Shown here: in pieces, positions 48,901 to 61,400 of the stretch
Position numbering within the stretch: the stretch's first letter is position 1
How the letters are laid out: every line of letters starts with the position of its first letter
Assembly (NCBI RefSeq): GCF_043641665.1
Contig: NC_092182.1
Location: 20,645,241 to 20,709,240 of the forward strand
Reading direction: 5' to 3'
Length of the DNA stretch: 64,000 bases
From: Enoplosus armatus
Lineage: Eukaryota; Chordata; Actinopteri; Centrarchiformes; Enoplosidae
Translations under genes and position numbers: made by a program
Notes under the pieces: generated by a model
The model's input: only the letters and a program-made list of their open reading frames with translations
What the model was told of the DNA's origin: nothing
Databases searched by the model: none

Positions 48901-51900
48901 TCATTGTAGGTGCTGGTTGAGCAGCACAGATACAAAAAGATAGAAAATATTGTATGTCAGTTCCGTCATTAGAATGAATTTAGAGAATAGATTTTGGTAC
49001 GTAGGGCGTTTTTTCTTGGTCAGGTCAAAAGAGCAACAATAAAGAAGTTCTTATTTACTATATGAGTGGTACACAAAGATGAGTGTTAGTTTATCTATTT
49101 TTGGAGGGTGTTGCCAGTATCTTCTAAGCACCTTATTTTTTTGTGCAGTGATATAGAGTGTATCTACTTTATGCAAGCTAAACCACTGGTGTCTGAGATG
49201 CCCTTGTGTGACGGAGCGGGCCATCATCACACCCCGGTGTGATGTGCAGGCTTTCACAATGTGCTCAGGGTGAGGTGAGAAAACTGGGAAGTGCTATGAT
49301 GTACTATATCAAGAGCCCAGAGGGCTGCTTTGAGCCATGAGATGAGAAAGATGACGGTACAGATGAAAGTGTTTCACTGTATTAAAATGAACGTTCTGAA
49401 TAAAACAGATGGTGAAAGAGTTTTAAATTTACAATAGGAATTCTGGGTGGTTTGAACAGCCAGTGTTTCATCCTGTTTATTTGAGGACCAATGGAGGCAA
49501 AAAAATAAAAAATAAAGGTTCAAGCTCGTAGCAGCAGCATCAATTCTGTAGTACATCATACACTGGAGGCTAAATCATAGTTAACATAAGTTGGCAGGGG
49601 ACCTTTAAGAGTGTCATAACGCCCAGTATTAGCTTTTGGGATTTAAGCGAGGCGTGCCATGGGGTCTGATTCAGTCCTTCAGTAACCCACTAGTGTTTTT
49701 CTCTGTCCTTTAGCAGGCAGATCATTATTTAAGAACGTAAAAGTAATGTTTCCTAGCTTTTAATGACTGGAACAGTCTTGTTTAAGACTTGACAGACTTG
49801 TTGGTGTCTGTGATAAAAGGTGTGATTGCTTCAATAAAAAGAGACCACTAAACCCCAAGGATTGGAGTTAAATAATTGGACCAATAACTTTTGCTGAAGT
49901 TTCCCCTCTCTCCCTATACCATTTATATGCTAAGCATGTCCCCGAGGGTCCCTCCCTTTCTGTTTAATTTCAGCCATCTCTTTTTAATCAATTTTCTTTT
50001 ATCTCACAGCAGTTTGAATGTCAGATACATTCTATTTATTTTTTTTAATCAAGGGTACATGTGTGTGAAGCATCAATTATTTATTGAGAAAAGGAGCCAC
50101 AGAAGATTATGTTTTCTTAGAGTAACTGAATGTGATGCTTGGTGTGGTTCATTGGCTCATGAGGTCAAAGTCAAAAGAAACAGTCTACGCTGACAGAGAG
50201 AGAAAGAGAGAGAGAGACCGAGAGGGGCTGACCTGGGCATGCTGCAGGGGACGGAAAATGAAAATACAAACAGCAAGGAAACGGAGAGTGAGACGACAAG
50301 CTTGGGATAAAATCAGCTAGTTGGTAGTCACAGGGCAACACAGAACAACATAACCTTGCTGTTTTGATGACAGATTACTGTGAAGATGGAGCATACACTG
50401 ATAGGTCTGTAAAATGACTCACTGTAATTTACACCAAGAAGAGCTTTAAAAAAAATCAATAAAGGTTTACATACAGTGGCATATCATAGCTGGGTACTGT
50501 GTACATGTACTGTGTTGTATGTGATGCAAATCTGGAGTATGTAATGTACCTGCCTAAGTATCTTGTGTACTATACAGTGCCAAGGGAAATCCCCTATGGC
50601 CCTTTTAGGAAAAGTATTTAGACTTCTCATGACTGGGACGGAGGCACTGGCTTGCATAAACACACTCTCGGGTTGCCCCACAGTGGGTTTAGGGGCAAAC
50701 CACCCACACTCGATTCAGTTCCTTCCAGTAATCAGCGCTGTCTCATTTGACCCATTTAGTGTAACATTATGCTTACCCAGCTGGTATGATTTCAGCCTCC
50801 TTTGCCCTCCTCTGCTATTTCCTCCCAAGCAAAATGAGAAATTCAAGGTACTGATGAACAGACAGGCTGTTGGTAAACCTTTATATTAAGCCTTCAGATC
50901 ATTAGCCCTCCTCTACCTTGCTGCTATTCTCCTAATGGAGGTGCCAGAGCCCTGGTTTACAATGTTGCAGCTGCAGCAGCAGGCTGCCTCTGATCTATGT
51001 GACCCCCAGAGTGGGGTCCAGGGGCCTGGCTGCCTGTGGGGAACACAGATCAACCTCCTACATGTCCTGAACCCTGCCCTCTCCACTCATTACCTCTCAC
51101 ATTCACCTACCAGGGGGTGATGGTGATGCCGAATAAACCTGTTCATCTGTGAAAGGTTGCTGATGCACAGTGAGGAAAAGACAGCACTCTTACAGAATGG
51201 CAAGCGGTGCATCTACGTGTTATTTTGTGTAATCACTTTGTTCAGCTGCTTGAAGCTGGAGGATTTTTCTGTTGTAGCCTTTTAATGTAAGAGTTAATAA
51301 ACAGCTCTCCAGCGTGTCAGCTGCTGTAATTGCCTACAGGATGACTAATTCCATGGTCAATCAAATTGATGGTTTATTTTCATTATTTAGGAGATACAGT
51401 GCATCAACTTGATAAGAAATTTATTGCAGCACCCTACTGAAATCCAATACCTCCACAAAGTTAACCATTAACGAATAACAATAAACAACAATGAAAGCAA
51501 TTAATTTGCTTGTAGGACCAGTGTTCAGTGCTTTAGCGGTTTGGTTTGGTCTCAGGTTTGTGAAATGTTTTCTACAGACACGTAGTAATCAGTTACACCT
51601 CTATAAAAAAGGTGGAACAAAGTCATTGCTTTCGGACTTACAAGTTAGGTTTCGAGTCTTTGCACTCAAGTCCAAAGTAAAGTCATAATCTTTGACGTTT
51701 AAACAAGTCATTAGGGGATCCTAACAAAATTGAATGTGGTGAAAAATGTTAACAATGGAGTATTAGTTATGGTAATAATAACTAAACTAATAATATATCT
51801 ATGTTGAATCATTTCTTCAGCCTCTGCTAGCCCTGCACAGCCTGTGGCACAGGACACATGTTAGCAGACCCTGTTTGTTTTTGTCAAGAATTTTATAACA

Positions 51901-53910
51901 TGCACTGAAATTACATAACATCCTTTGTAGGCTTTAAAGGTGGCATTTAAACGTTGGCAGGTTTCTCCTTTAGAGAACAGCAGCTGTGGTCAGTTTGAAT
52001 TCATGTCAGTTACAATTTACTCCAAAGGTAACAAGTTGTCACTGCAGAAAAAAACATCTCAAACCACCCCTGCAGGATAATCACCTCTCTGCTGTTCAAC
52101 GTTATACTCAGTATGTTCCACAGAGTCACACTTTTGCCAAAATACACTGCTTGTGTTTGTTGCTCACTAACAAGTGTGATGAGTCAAGTCATAGAAAATA
52201 CAGAACACAGACTGTGACTCTGAAGACATTCTGTTTGAATGGTATCCATTAAGTAACGCTATCTTTGCACAGTTTGGTTTCCCATTATGAATAAGACATT
52301 ATTCCTGTGGAGATTTACTTTTCATCTTGGCGTCGTCATGAATGTATCAGGCTGAAAAATGACAGGGCATTCCACATTTATAAGAAAAGGTGCTAAAGTG
52401 TAGCAGCATTACACCTGCAGAGGTGGATTAATCCCGTATTCAGATTGTCCAGCTGTGCGAGCTCAAACAAAGCCCACTTCATCATAATGGAGCTCTGTCA
52501 CAGTGGATTGAAGGCCCTTGTAATGAATAATTATAGCATGGGGAAGGAACATGGCAGAATACAAAACAAAGAGGGAGTGTGGAGGGGGGCAACTGTCGAG
52601 AAAACAGGTGTGTGCCATGAATTATACATCTGGAGAAATGCCACCATACTTCAGATGAATGCATTTCACCATGTCTTGTGCTTGCTTGTGTTTGCAGTCA
52701 CAAACTGCATCTTGTTAGGTAGATGAATCCAAGACATGTAAAATGGTAAACGAGGCTTAAAGATGTACTGTCATGGTTGTTTTCCAGGAACGTTTTAGTT
52801 AGTGACGCAATCCACCTCAGGGGTATTTTGTTAATTATGCTACATAGAGATTCATTAGAGAGGACACATGCACTGCATGCACATGCTGCCTTTCCTGTGC
52901 AACGGTGCTCTCTGTTAATTACACACAAACACAAACCAAAAGCACACCTACACACGCACAGCTCTCTCTGGTGTCCTTGCTTGAAGCCAAGCACCCTGTG
53001 CTGTGGGTCGCAGAGGTGGGAGCAACAAGCCGTGAAGCTGGGACTTCCAGCTCAACAGTACTACTGGCCCCTGACATCCCCCTCTGGCCCTGATAATAAA
53101 CCAGCTACTCCTGGACAAAGGGGCACCTGGGCCAACTGTAAAGAATGATGACCCTACAACGCTTTCCATCCTACAAGTCTGACTACAAAAAGCAGCCACA
53201 TTAAATTTCTGAATCATGCCCAGTGATGCCAAGATAAAACCCTCTGGCTACATGGCATCACTTGCCCCTTTCAACGGCACTAGCTGTGTCCACTGTGGTA
53301 CAGGCAGATGGTTTGCACATTAGACACATTATTGTGAAAACAATAATCAAGAACAACATGATAAAAACAAAATACTTACAACACGGCCTCCCTTCCCAAT
53401 ACAGCAGATGATCTGATGAGATTTTGGAACACCTGGCGTCATAAACGCACTTATTTGAAAAAATCTGCAAAAATTAGAAGAAAAATTATCTTCTTAATTG
53501 CCCCTCACACATGAGTTTGTGTTACCTTTAAAACATGTTTACAGATACATTTAAAGGAATGCCTTCCTGGCATTATTGTGGACCTTTTTCAAATGTAAAA
53601 AGAAAATGCTATTCTTCTGTCCTCAACCATTACAACAATGTCTACTAAACCCACTTCACTTCAAAAACTGCGCATTTATCAAGACCAGGTTCTGATTAAA
53701 TAACCAATAACACGTAACGAGATGTCCTGATACAGGAAAATAATTGACAAAGTAGCAAAAGGAGACTTTTATCCACCAAGGCCTTTGTTTTCTTATGTCA
53801 GGACACCTCAAGCTCGCCTCGTTCTGAACAGCCATTATCACGCTTACTAAAATATGACAAAGAAACTCAGGAGGTGCTGCATTTTAGGATAAATCATTTA
53901 TTGAAGACGG
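48901..53910. other. Non-coding stretch, no gene recognised
   Basis: Unique-looking blocks occur at 50680-50900, 50900-51380, 52420-52570 and 52770-53240, alternating with AT-rich sequence and a GA-rich patch (50190-50230). The segment 51598-51720 (AAGTCATTGCTTTCGG ... GAGTCTTTGCACTCAAGTC) is a probable interspersed repeat fragment. No ORF matches a protein family that I know. Confidence 0.45.
52420..52570. promoter_or_regulatory. Candidate conserved non-coding element
   Basis: A short unique block with GTGGATTAATCCCG, CTTCATCATAATGGAGCT and TGTAATGAATAATTATAGCA. The TAATCC core (bicoid/Otx-type) next to clustered TAAT motifs is suggestive. The open frames on both strands are probably incidental. 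Confidence 0.28.
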
Positions 53911-53918
53911 TACTCTTC

Positions 53919-54275
53919 AGAGTCTGACTGATAGCGGTCCGGCTGATATGGTCGGTCAATACATTGGTAGCCTATATATGTGAGCCATTAAGTAACAAGC
54001 AATTGCAGAGAAATCCCAAAGGTTTGAGGACATTTACAAACAGTATTCTCCATGGAGAACTGACATGTTTATTTTTCAGCTTTAAAGTGTGGTAACAATT
54101 CTTTAATAACCGAATTTAAAGGATCATTATGTTTATCTAATAGTAATCTGTTTATGTAAAAACCGAATATCAGCTGATGTTTATTTGTGTGTTTTTGATT
54201 TAAAAAAAAAAAAGTGATTTAAAATATCATCCTGGCATCAACCTCACAAATCCACTATCAGTCTTACGATACCTG
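53919..54275. mobile_element. Degenerate DNA-transposon-like repeat
   Basis: The left part CTGACTGATAGCGGTCCGGC, TGATATGGTCGGTCAATACA and the right part CAACCTCACAAATCCACTAT, CAGTC look like the two ends of a known fish repeat of the CGGCCGATAT type. The interior is AT-rich without ORFs. Boundaries are uncertain. Confidence 0.4.
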
Positions 54276-55990
54276 ACTGATGCCCAGTCTATAGCAGTCA
54301 TAACAGACCACCTGGCTAACGCCTAAGCTTGCTTAGTTAGCTAACGCATTAGCACAGCTCCTGTTAATCCTGCTTCCACTTGGCTTTTTGGTGGTTAGTG
54401 TTTTCTTATAAGAGACAAGAATTTAAACAAAGATTTGTTGTAATGATGTAAAGAAAATGGGTGGATTGAGCAGGAGCAGAATTATACCATCTGTGCAAAA
54501 GCACTTAATCAATAACAAGCCTGAAGCAATACTTCTTTTCACCCAACCATTACAGAAAAATGTAACACTGCTAGAAATGTTGCTGTAGGCAGTGGTTTTT
54601 TTTTTTTTTGGCCTTTTAGACACAAACTATGGCCTCTATGTTTGCGGTCATCTGCAAGCCTGTTACGTTAATACCTGTGTGATCAAAACAAAGAAATCAT
54701 CTTATATGGATTCTGATGTTTGCAGTAGTACTGTATATGATATATGTTTACAATTAGCGGTTAACTTGAAGATGATTGGATACAAAGTGACATCAACGAA
54801 ATGTGACAAGCAGATGTGTCCGCTGCATAAGACAACCCCAGAAGACAGCTGTGTGGGGGAGTGCAATGACTCACATTTCTTATTTCTGCTCGCAGGGATA
54901 CCTGCACAGAATAAGGTGGAGTGTCATGTCAATAGTGTCAGTAATTGGTTGCCTTTCAGTCATTCTTATGCTGTGATTTGAATATGATCCATCCATTCAC
55001 AATCCAGAGTGAAATCCCCCCCATGTAATGACATGGGGTTTCCAGGATGGAGGTCTTTAATCCCTCTTATTGTTGAATTGTGTAAGAACTTCAAGATTGG
55101 TGTATGTATATGTGTATGTATTTATGCACACATGCACCCACCAAGGACATTACGCTGTCTAGGGCTGTCTCCTGCCTTACCTCCGCCATCCTCTGCCCGT
55201 CCTTGACAGATCGCATGGATATTGGCTGCCTGCTTAAGAAATAACACCTCCCATCAAGTTGATAGAGGAGCTCTGAGGCGCCAGCGTCTCTTCCTCTCTC
55301 TCTGGGATGTTTACATCCAATCCTCCAGGTCGCCGTCTCAGCAATGATCATGTATTCAGTGGGGATTTGGGGGGGCGGAGGGAGACGGGATGTAAGTGCT
55401 CCTACGGGAAATAAGGGTCACCTCTTTAATCTCCGACGTGGGGGATCTCTCCTGCCTGTGTACGGGATGTGAGAGTGTTGTTATTCGGCACGTTGCATAG
55501 CCCGCCTGCCAGCCATTCAGTGTATGCATTACATATTTGTTGTCGGTAATCTTACTGTTCGTAGCGGTTCTCTTGCTGATGGAATAATAAGGGAGGTCAC
55601 AGCTTGCTGGTGTATCATACAGGCCTTCCTGATTATCCTGTGGATTATTGGATACATTATAGGAGGTTCACATCAGACTTGAATCAGGAAACTTGCTGAC
55701 GACATGTAATTGTCCTGAATTTATTTGTCCATCTGACTCCAACTGACCATTTGCTTGGATGGGATCAAAGTAGCAACAGAGTCAATAAAAGAGATACCTA
55801 ATGACTAATACCCTTGAAGTAGGCACTTCTAAGAAAAGTCTGTTTTTCAAGTTTTGCCTCATTTATTTTACTCCACTTGGCATTTTTGTGGAGACTATCC
55901 TTGCCAGAAAGAATAACAGCATTTGTTATTTGTTAAAATGGCGTAAAATTATCTATTTTTATGTTTGGTAGCAAATAGGAAGTCGTCTGA
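54276..55990. other. Non-coding stretch, partly unique-looking
   Basis: The block 54880-55700 is complex and unique-looking, with CG-rich parts (55340-55450), and could include conserved non-coding sequence. A 129-codon frame (54592-54981) shows no signal peptide or domain that I recognise, although it has nine cysteines. Confidence 0.4.
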
Positions 55991-55994
55991 CATT

Positions 55995-56560
55995 TTTATA
56001 CCGCTGCAAAAAGTCTGAGGGAGCAGGTTTGCATGGATGGATGATGTGCGAAACAGTCAGAACCGGAGACTACAGATGTACCGAGCCGTATCTGGGCTAA
56101 TCCGGGACAGTATCGGCTAAAAAAACGCAGATGAAAATCCGATCCTTTCTTTATTGTACTGTGTTTTGTCCACCTCAGCCTGCTAGTGTTGCAGCGCTGC
56201 TCTCCTTAATGACAGCTGGGCTCTACACAGCGAGGATTTCACTCCATAGATTAGATTAGATGAGATTAGATTGTGTGAATGTGAAAAATGACAGAGGATG
56301 GCAAAATCGATGTACTTGCAAAGTTAATTATTTTATTAACATATATCATATCAATAATTTAAGATTATTAATTCGTTTTTAACCAGGATCTATTTATTTT
56401 AAGTAGCTTAGGTGTGGTGGTAGGTGTGCCAAATTTAGTAGGCTATAGCATTACCAGATACATATGTGATCAACATTGTATAAGTTCTGCTGCTATGTAA
56501 ATATAAATATCAGATTGGTATCGGCAGATACTCATTATTGAAGGACTAGGATCGAGATCT
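55995..56560. repeat. Probable interspersed repeat with TATCGGC-type ends
   Basis: CTACAGATGTACCGAGCCGT, GGACAGTATCGGCTAAAAAA and, near the other end, TTGGTATCGGCAGATACTCA resemble the two flanks of a fish DNA element. No coding capacity. The identity is only by resemblance. Confidence 0.4.
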
Positions 56561-56610
56561 GGCCCCTCTCCTTTTACCATAAAGATGATTTTTGACTTTC
56601 CCCAACTTAA

Positions 56611-56630
56611 AGGGTTAGGGTTAGGGTTAG
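56611..56630 (+). repeat. Short telomere-like TTAGGG array
   Basis: Three and a third units of TTAGGG in perfect tandem, followed by the shorter unit GTTAGTTAGTTAG up to 56650. It is very short and interstitial. Confidence 0.85.
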
Positions 56631-56659
56631 TTAGTTAGTAGGTTAGTTAGAGTCTGATT

Positions 56660-58440
56660 TTGGAAGTCCGTCTCAATGCAGCACTCACATGCAACATGTG
56701 TATTGAGCAAATCATTAGTCCCTGTAATTATTCCTCCTCTCCATAATGACTGGGAAGTGATTCTGGAAGTTCATTAAAGCAACTACCTTCTCTCTATATA
56801 CCAGCCCAGTATCCTATGAATTATTACGCTAATATTTCCTCATCTCATGATTTACATCCAATGCCAACGTTCCAGTGCCGACGCAGGAAGTAGTGTCCTC
56901 TATATGTAGTGAGGTGGATTGTAAGGGTGTGGAGTTTGTGGTGGTTGATGGGCTTGTAGCCAGTCTGACTTTCATGCAGGGGATTTAAAAAAACATTGAC
57001 TGAACGATTTGTCCAATACTGATGTTCTTATCATGCAATAGGGTTGCAAAGTATACATAGATCACAAGATCTGTTTTAAAAAATCTGAACCTTTCCTTTC
57101 ACCAAGTAGTTGTAGTTGCTTAAACTCAACCATACCTTACTAACCATAACCACAATCTTTCCACAACCAATATCATTTGATTACCTAAATATGGAAATAA
57201 AGCACTGCTGGTTGTTTTTATGGCACCAAATCAGCAAAATACATGTGTATGTTATCCAAATCACATCACTAAAAAGTCTTATTGATATCTATACATTGGG
57301 ACATGGTCTATTTCCTAAAATGCAAAGTAGTTTTGGTTGGTAGCGTGTTAGCTTACATAATCCTGCTCCTGTTGATCACATTACTTTACCTTCACATTAC
57401 CACCAACTGATAGCCAGAAATGAAAATCCCTGAAATGGACACATTTTTTTGTTACTTGTTGATTATAGGTCCAAATGGTAGAAGAGGAAAACACAAGTAT
57501 ATTGCATTGTACATTGACACTACAAACTACAAAACACTATTATTACTATTGCTATACTATTTCAAAATTTCTTTAAGGCAAACAGTTCCACTAATGCTGA
57601 GTATGGGTATCCTGACAAGCAGCTGTAATAGGAATAGTATGTCCTATATTGCATCTTTGGCTGATTAACATGCTTATTGGATCTCTTGCGTACTGTAATT
57701 CCACTGAGGAGGAAGTCTCACCCACTGAAAGTTTGCACTGTTATTTCTGACTTCACTCCCTCAGCTGCTTTGGCAGCTTTAATGTGAAATCCTTTGGGAG
57801 TTGTTTCTACAAGAGTCACCAGCTTTTTAGGGTCGAAGCTCTTAATTATGCCGGGTGTAAATGAGAGGACTGAAGAGAGAGCTGGTGTGGTTAGCCAGGG
57901 GCCCCATGTGAGGGTGACAAAGCTTATAGCGGCACAGTGGCACTCTCCAGCCTTAGGCCCTGCACAGATGAAAAGAGGACGGAAAAAAAAGACTGAACAT
58001 AAGGCATGTATGCTAATGTATCAACTCAGTAAGCTGGCAAGAGGATGAAGAAAGCAGCTTCGTCTCAAGCACTGCAATGCAAAGCTGATACAGTGAGACA
58101 CAGACATTTTACTAATGACATACTGTATGTTCGCTTTTAGATTTATATGTTGTCTCTGATTTTGACATTGAATTTTACTTTGAGACACCCTCTGTATTAT
58201 TTCTCGACGACCTGTCAAACTACAATGAACACGGGATGCTAAGAAAGCTAAACAACAGTCGGATGTGCATAAGTTGCACAAGCAGCATGGGAATTTACAG
58301 TTTATGAATAATACAATTAAACAGAAGAACTGAGAAAAATATTACAGTATAATTCATCCAACTGTATGAGTCTTTTGGGAGTGATCTAGCCATATTGCGT
58401 ATCCTCCTTTCTCACTGTGCGTGGTGCAGAACCACAGTAA
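56660..58440. other. Non-coding stretch, no gene recognised
   Basis: AT-rich and unassigned sequence. The block 57680-58010 is complex, non-repetitive and slightly GC-richer and might be regulatory. None of the ORFs has protein motifs. Confidence 0.4.
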
Positions 58441-58450
58441 AAGCAATGTG

Positions 58451-58570
58451 TCAAGTCAATTTTATTTATATAGCCCTATATCACAAATCACAATTCACAG
58501 CAATGGGCTTTACAATATGTACAGCATACAACACCTTCTGTCCATAGACCCCTTCAGTGAGGCATGAGGA
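58451..58570 (+). mobile_element. LINE-type 3' tail fragment
   Basis: TCAAGTCAATTTTATTTATA, TAGCCCTATATCACAAATCA, GGGCTTTACAATATGTACAG and ACAACACCTTCTGTCC is the familiar sequence at the 3' end of a common fish LINE/SINE family (the TTTATTTATATAGC motif). It has no coding remnant. Confidence 0.6.
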
Positions 58571-58870
58571 AAATTGTACAGAAGTATAATAACACAGTAT
58601 CAACATATTAACCCTTATGGGCCTATTTATACCGCACATATGTGGCAATGTATCATAGAAGTCCCATTGCATCCTATTATCAGAAACACTCGGAGTAGAA
58701 TTTATTTTATCAGTAGAATTACAACATAATCGAGTAGTGAGGACAACGAGCAGTACTTCAAAAATGTATTCACTATGATCAATGCTTTAGTGTTTGCTCA
58801 TATTATTATTCCAAGCATTTTCTCAAATACAGATTGATGCAACAGTCAGGTTCATATAGTTCAGATAGTT

Positions 58871-59236
58871 TGCTATGAAGCTGGAGCCAGCAGCCGGTTG
58901 TCTTAGCTTAGCATAAAGACTGGAAACAGGGGGAAACAGATTACTTCTGTCAGAGGGTAAGAAACTCCCAACCTCCCAAGCTCACATGCTATATTTTGTT
59001 CGTTTAATCCAAACAGAAAAGGACATGCTGTGTTTTCTGTGGTTTCTCGGGAGGTTATGTGCATAACTATTTCTGGGACGGGAGCAGTGAGTTCCTGGAG
59101 TCTCGCAGGTTGCCTGGCAACCTCACGGTGAAGACAAGACTCTTGTACGGATTAAACAAACAAGAGTGGTATCGATCTTCTCATCTTTCTCTCAGCAAGA
59201 AGGCACATTTCCCAAAATGTCACTATTCCCTTAAAA
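58871..59236. mobile_element. MITE family 1, copy lacking its left end
   Basis: Contains GAAGCTGGAGCCAGCAGCCG, TTAGCTTAGCATAAAGACTG, GAAACAGGGGGAAACAG, TTGCCTGGCAACCTCACGGT, GAGTGGTATCGATCTTCTCA and the right end ACATTTCCCAAAATGTCACT. It is the best-preserved interior of the five copies. The stretch upstream of 58871 does not match the expected left inverted end. Confidence 0.8.
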
Positions 59237-61180
59237 GAATGATGCACTATGAGTACTGTAAAGGATATCCTGGCTGAGCCTCAGCTGTCCAAAGGATCGG
59301 ACAATAATCCCTCCAGTTCGATGTGAAAACTGACAATAGATATTGTTGAAATATTATTGAAGTGTTCTTTATTTGATTTGACAGTCAGTTGTTGACTACA
59401 TACAGACGCTGATACAACTACTAGGCTAATTCAATATATATGGCACTGAATAATCATGTAAGTTAGACATTATGATGTTCCGAACCTTTGCTTGAGGAAG
59501 TTTTCTCCAACTGGACCTCCTTGAATTTGAATTGAATACCCTGGTTTAGCATCTCAATCGCCACTCACTCAGCTGTCGGTAACAGAGACTGTAAGAGAAA
59601 GAGTGGAGTATGTTGCACATGTTGCCTGCCAACAAATAAATTACAAGTTTGTCAAACCTGTCAATTCATGATACTTTCTCAACTCTTAATTTTAATAATT
59701 GCCTTGATATATAATAATTGTCTTAATATTCAATGTCGTTGAGAATAGTTAAATTACTAAATAATGCTACACAATTAATAGAAGGCTTCAAAATAGACCC
59801 CGTCATTTGTGATCCATCCAGCGATCGGCCCCAAAAAATCCTGGTTGGAGCACCCTTATTATAAACAGACATATTAATAAAAACCCTTGTTATGTATTCT
59901 CGTAACAGCACTTGGGATCAGAGGGTTGTCATTTTAGATCGCTATGATTTGATAATTAATTTCCAATTGAATCAACAACAACAAAACTTTTGCTGTTCTC
60001 TTCTTCTTTTTTTTCTTCTTCTAAATTGTGCTTCTAGTTCAGGTGCCAATATGTGCAGGTGATGATTGAGACTAAATTTCCCCACTTGACTTTTCTTAGA
60101 AAAATGTGTCTGGCTGGGTGAACGCCATCACCTATAACATTTATTATTAATGTAATAAATGGGTTGAGTGAGTGATTATTTTCGCAGGTTTACCTCAGGG
60201 GTCTGGATGTCTCATTTTTCCGGTTTGTTTTGGGGGTCTGGGTGTCTAAACAGCGATCTAGAACCACAAACACAAAGTCTGCGGGTTACAAATTCTTTCA
60301 CGTAAGTGCTGGATTCAAAGGTTTCATTTTCACGGGGCTGAAGGATATGGGGTGTTGGAGTCGGCCAGTGAGTGGGTGACGAAAAGGGAGAAAACATGCG
60401 GTAGGGAGGCAGAAAGACGGAGACAGAGTGCAAGATGGTGCGAGAGATAGACATAGAGATGCAAGAGAGACAGCGAGAGAGAGACTGAGAAGTTGAGGGA
60501 AAATGTGATTTGGTCTGGGTGTTTGTGGGCTGCATGCTCCATTTGCCCTCCCTTACAGAGAGGGAGAGTGACAGGCATTGGCAGGAATTGAATCAGTAGA
60601 TTAAACACTCCGTCCTCCTCCTCCTCTCTCTTCCCATCTCCTCTCTCACCTCCCTTCTTTTTCTCCTCTCCACCTATTCTCCTGTTGAGAAGGGGGGGAA
60701 ATGTGGTGGAGATTGCAGGCAGAGATGTTCTTGCCAAGTGTAGCTAAGGAGCCTTTGTCACAGGTAAGATTGATTGGGTGATTAAATATCCAGCAGTAGA
60801 GTATTAGTAGCCACTCTTGACCATTAGTGCCAGGCGGCTGCAGAGATGCATTAAGAAACCGTCTGTGGCAAAGGCAGAACCTCTACCTCTCCAAGTTATG
60901 CTATCGTGATGGAATTCACTCCAGCGCTGTAGCAGCAAAATCGAAGAGTCAAGATAATAAAAGCATAGTCCTGACATAGAGGCCGTCTGTGATAGAAACT
61001 GATAACCCTCAGCAAATACAGCAAATATACAGTGAATGTTCGTATTGATGTACAACCAACAAGATGTGCAGCTGGTCTAGTTTTTCAGCAAGGATCTGTG
61101 TGTATATCCCTCTGTGCTGAATCAAGTCACACTCTTGTTGGATGAGATGCCTGTGAATGTAACTTTTGGGCCTGCAGATA
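59237..61180. other. Non-coding stretch, no gene recognised
   Basis: Includes a repeat-like fragment near 59800-59860 (CCATCCAGCGATCGGCCCCA). A GA/CT-rich tract (60410-60680) produces minus-strand serine/leucine-rich spurious ORFs. A unique-looking block at 60720-61060 (GTAAGATTGATTGGGTGATT, CCATTAGTGCCAGGCGG, AAGATAATAAAAGC) may be conserved non-coding sequence. Confidence 0.4.
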
Positions 61181-61184
61181 GTGC

Positions 61185-61400
61185 GCAGTTAATCAATTGT
61201 TTTAGTCTATGCAATGACAGAAAATAGTGGGAATAACATCATAATTTTCTACAGCAGGTGACATCTTCCAATATCTTGTTTTGTCTGACAAACAGTCCAA
61301 AACCCAAAGTTATTCAGTTTTTAAGATTTAAATTTGATTGGTTCAATCAAAAATCAACAATAATTGGTAATAGCTGACTTCTGTGATTACCTTATTAATT
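61185..61400. repeat. Repeat family 4, copy 4
   Basis: CAGTTAATCAATTGTTTTAG, TGACAGAAAATAGTGGGAAT, TCCAATATCTTGTTTTGTCT, GTCCAAAACCCAAAGTTATT and CAGTTT follow in the family order also seen at 35981-36290. Confidence 0.7.

Noticed and set aside
54592..54981. 129-codon cysteine-containing frame as a possible small secreted protein
   Set aside because: It starts in a poly-T run (phenylalanine string), has no clear signal peptide and no known cysteine spacing, and nothing supports transcription.
60330..60737. 135-codon minus-strand frame, serine/leucine-rich
   Set aside because: It overlaps a GA/CT-rich low-complexity tract and another minus-strand frame in a different phase; it has no protein motif.
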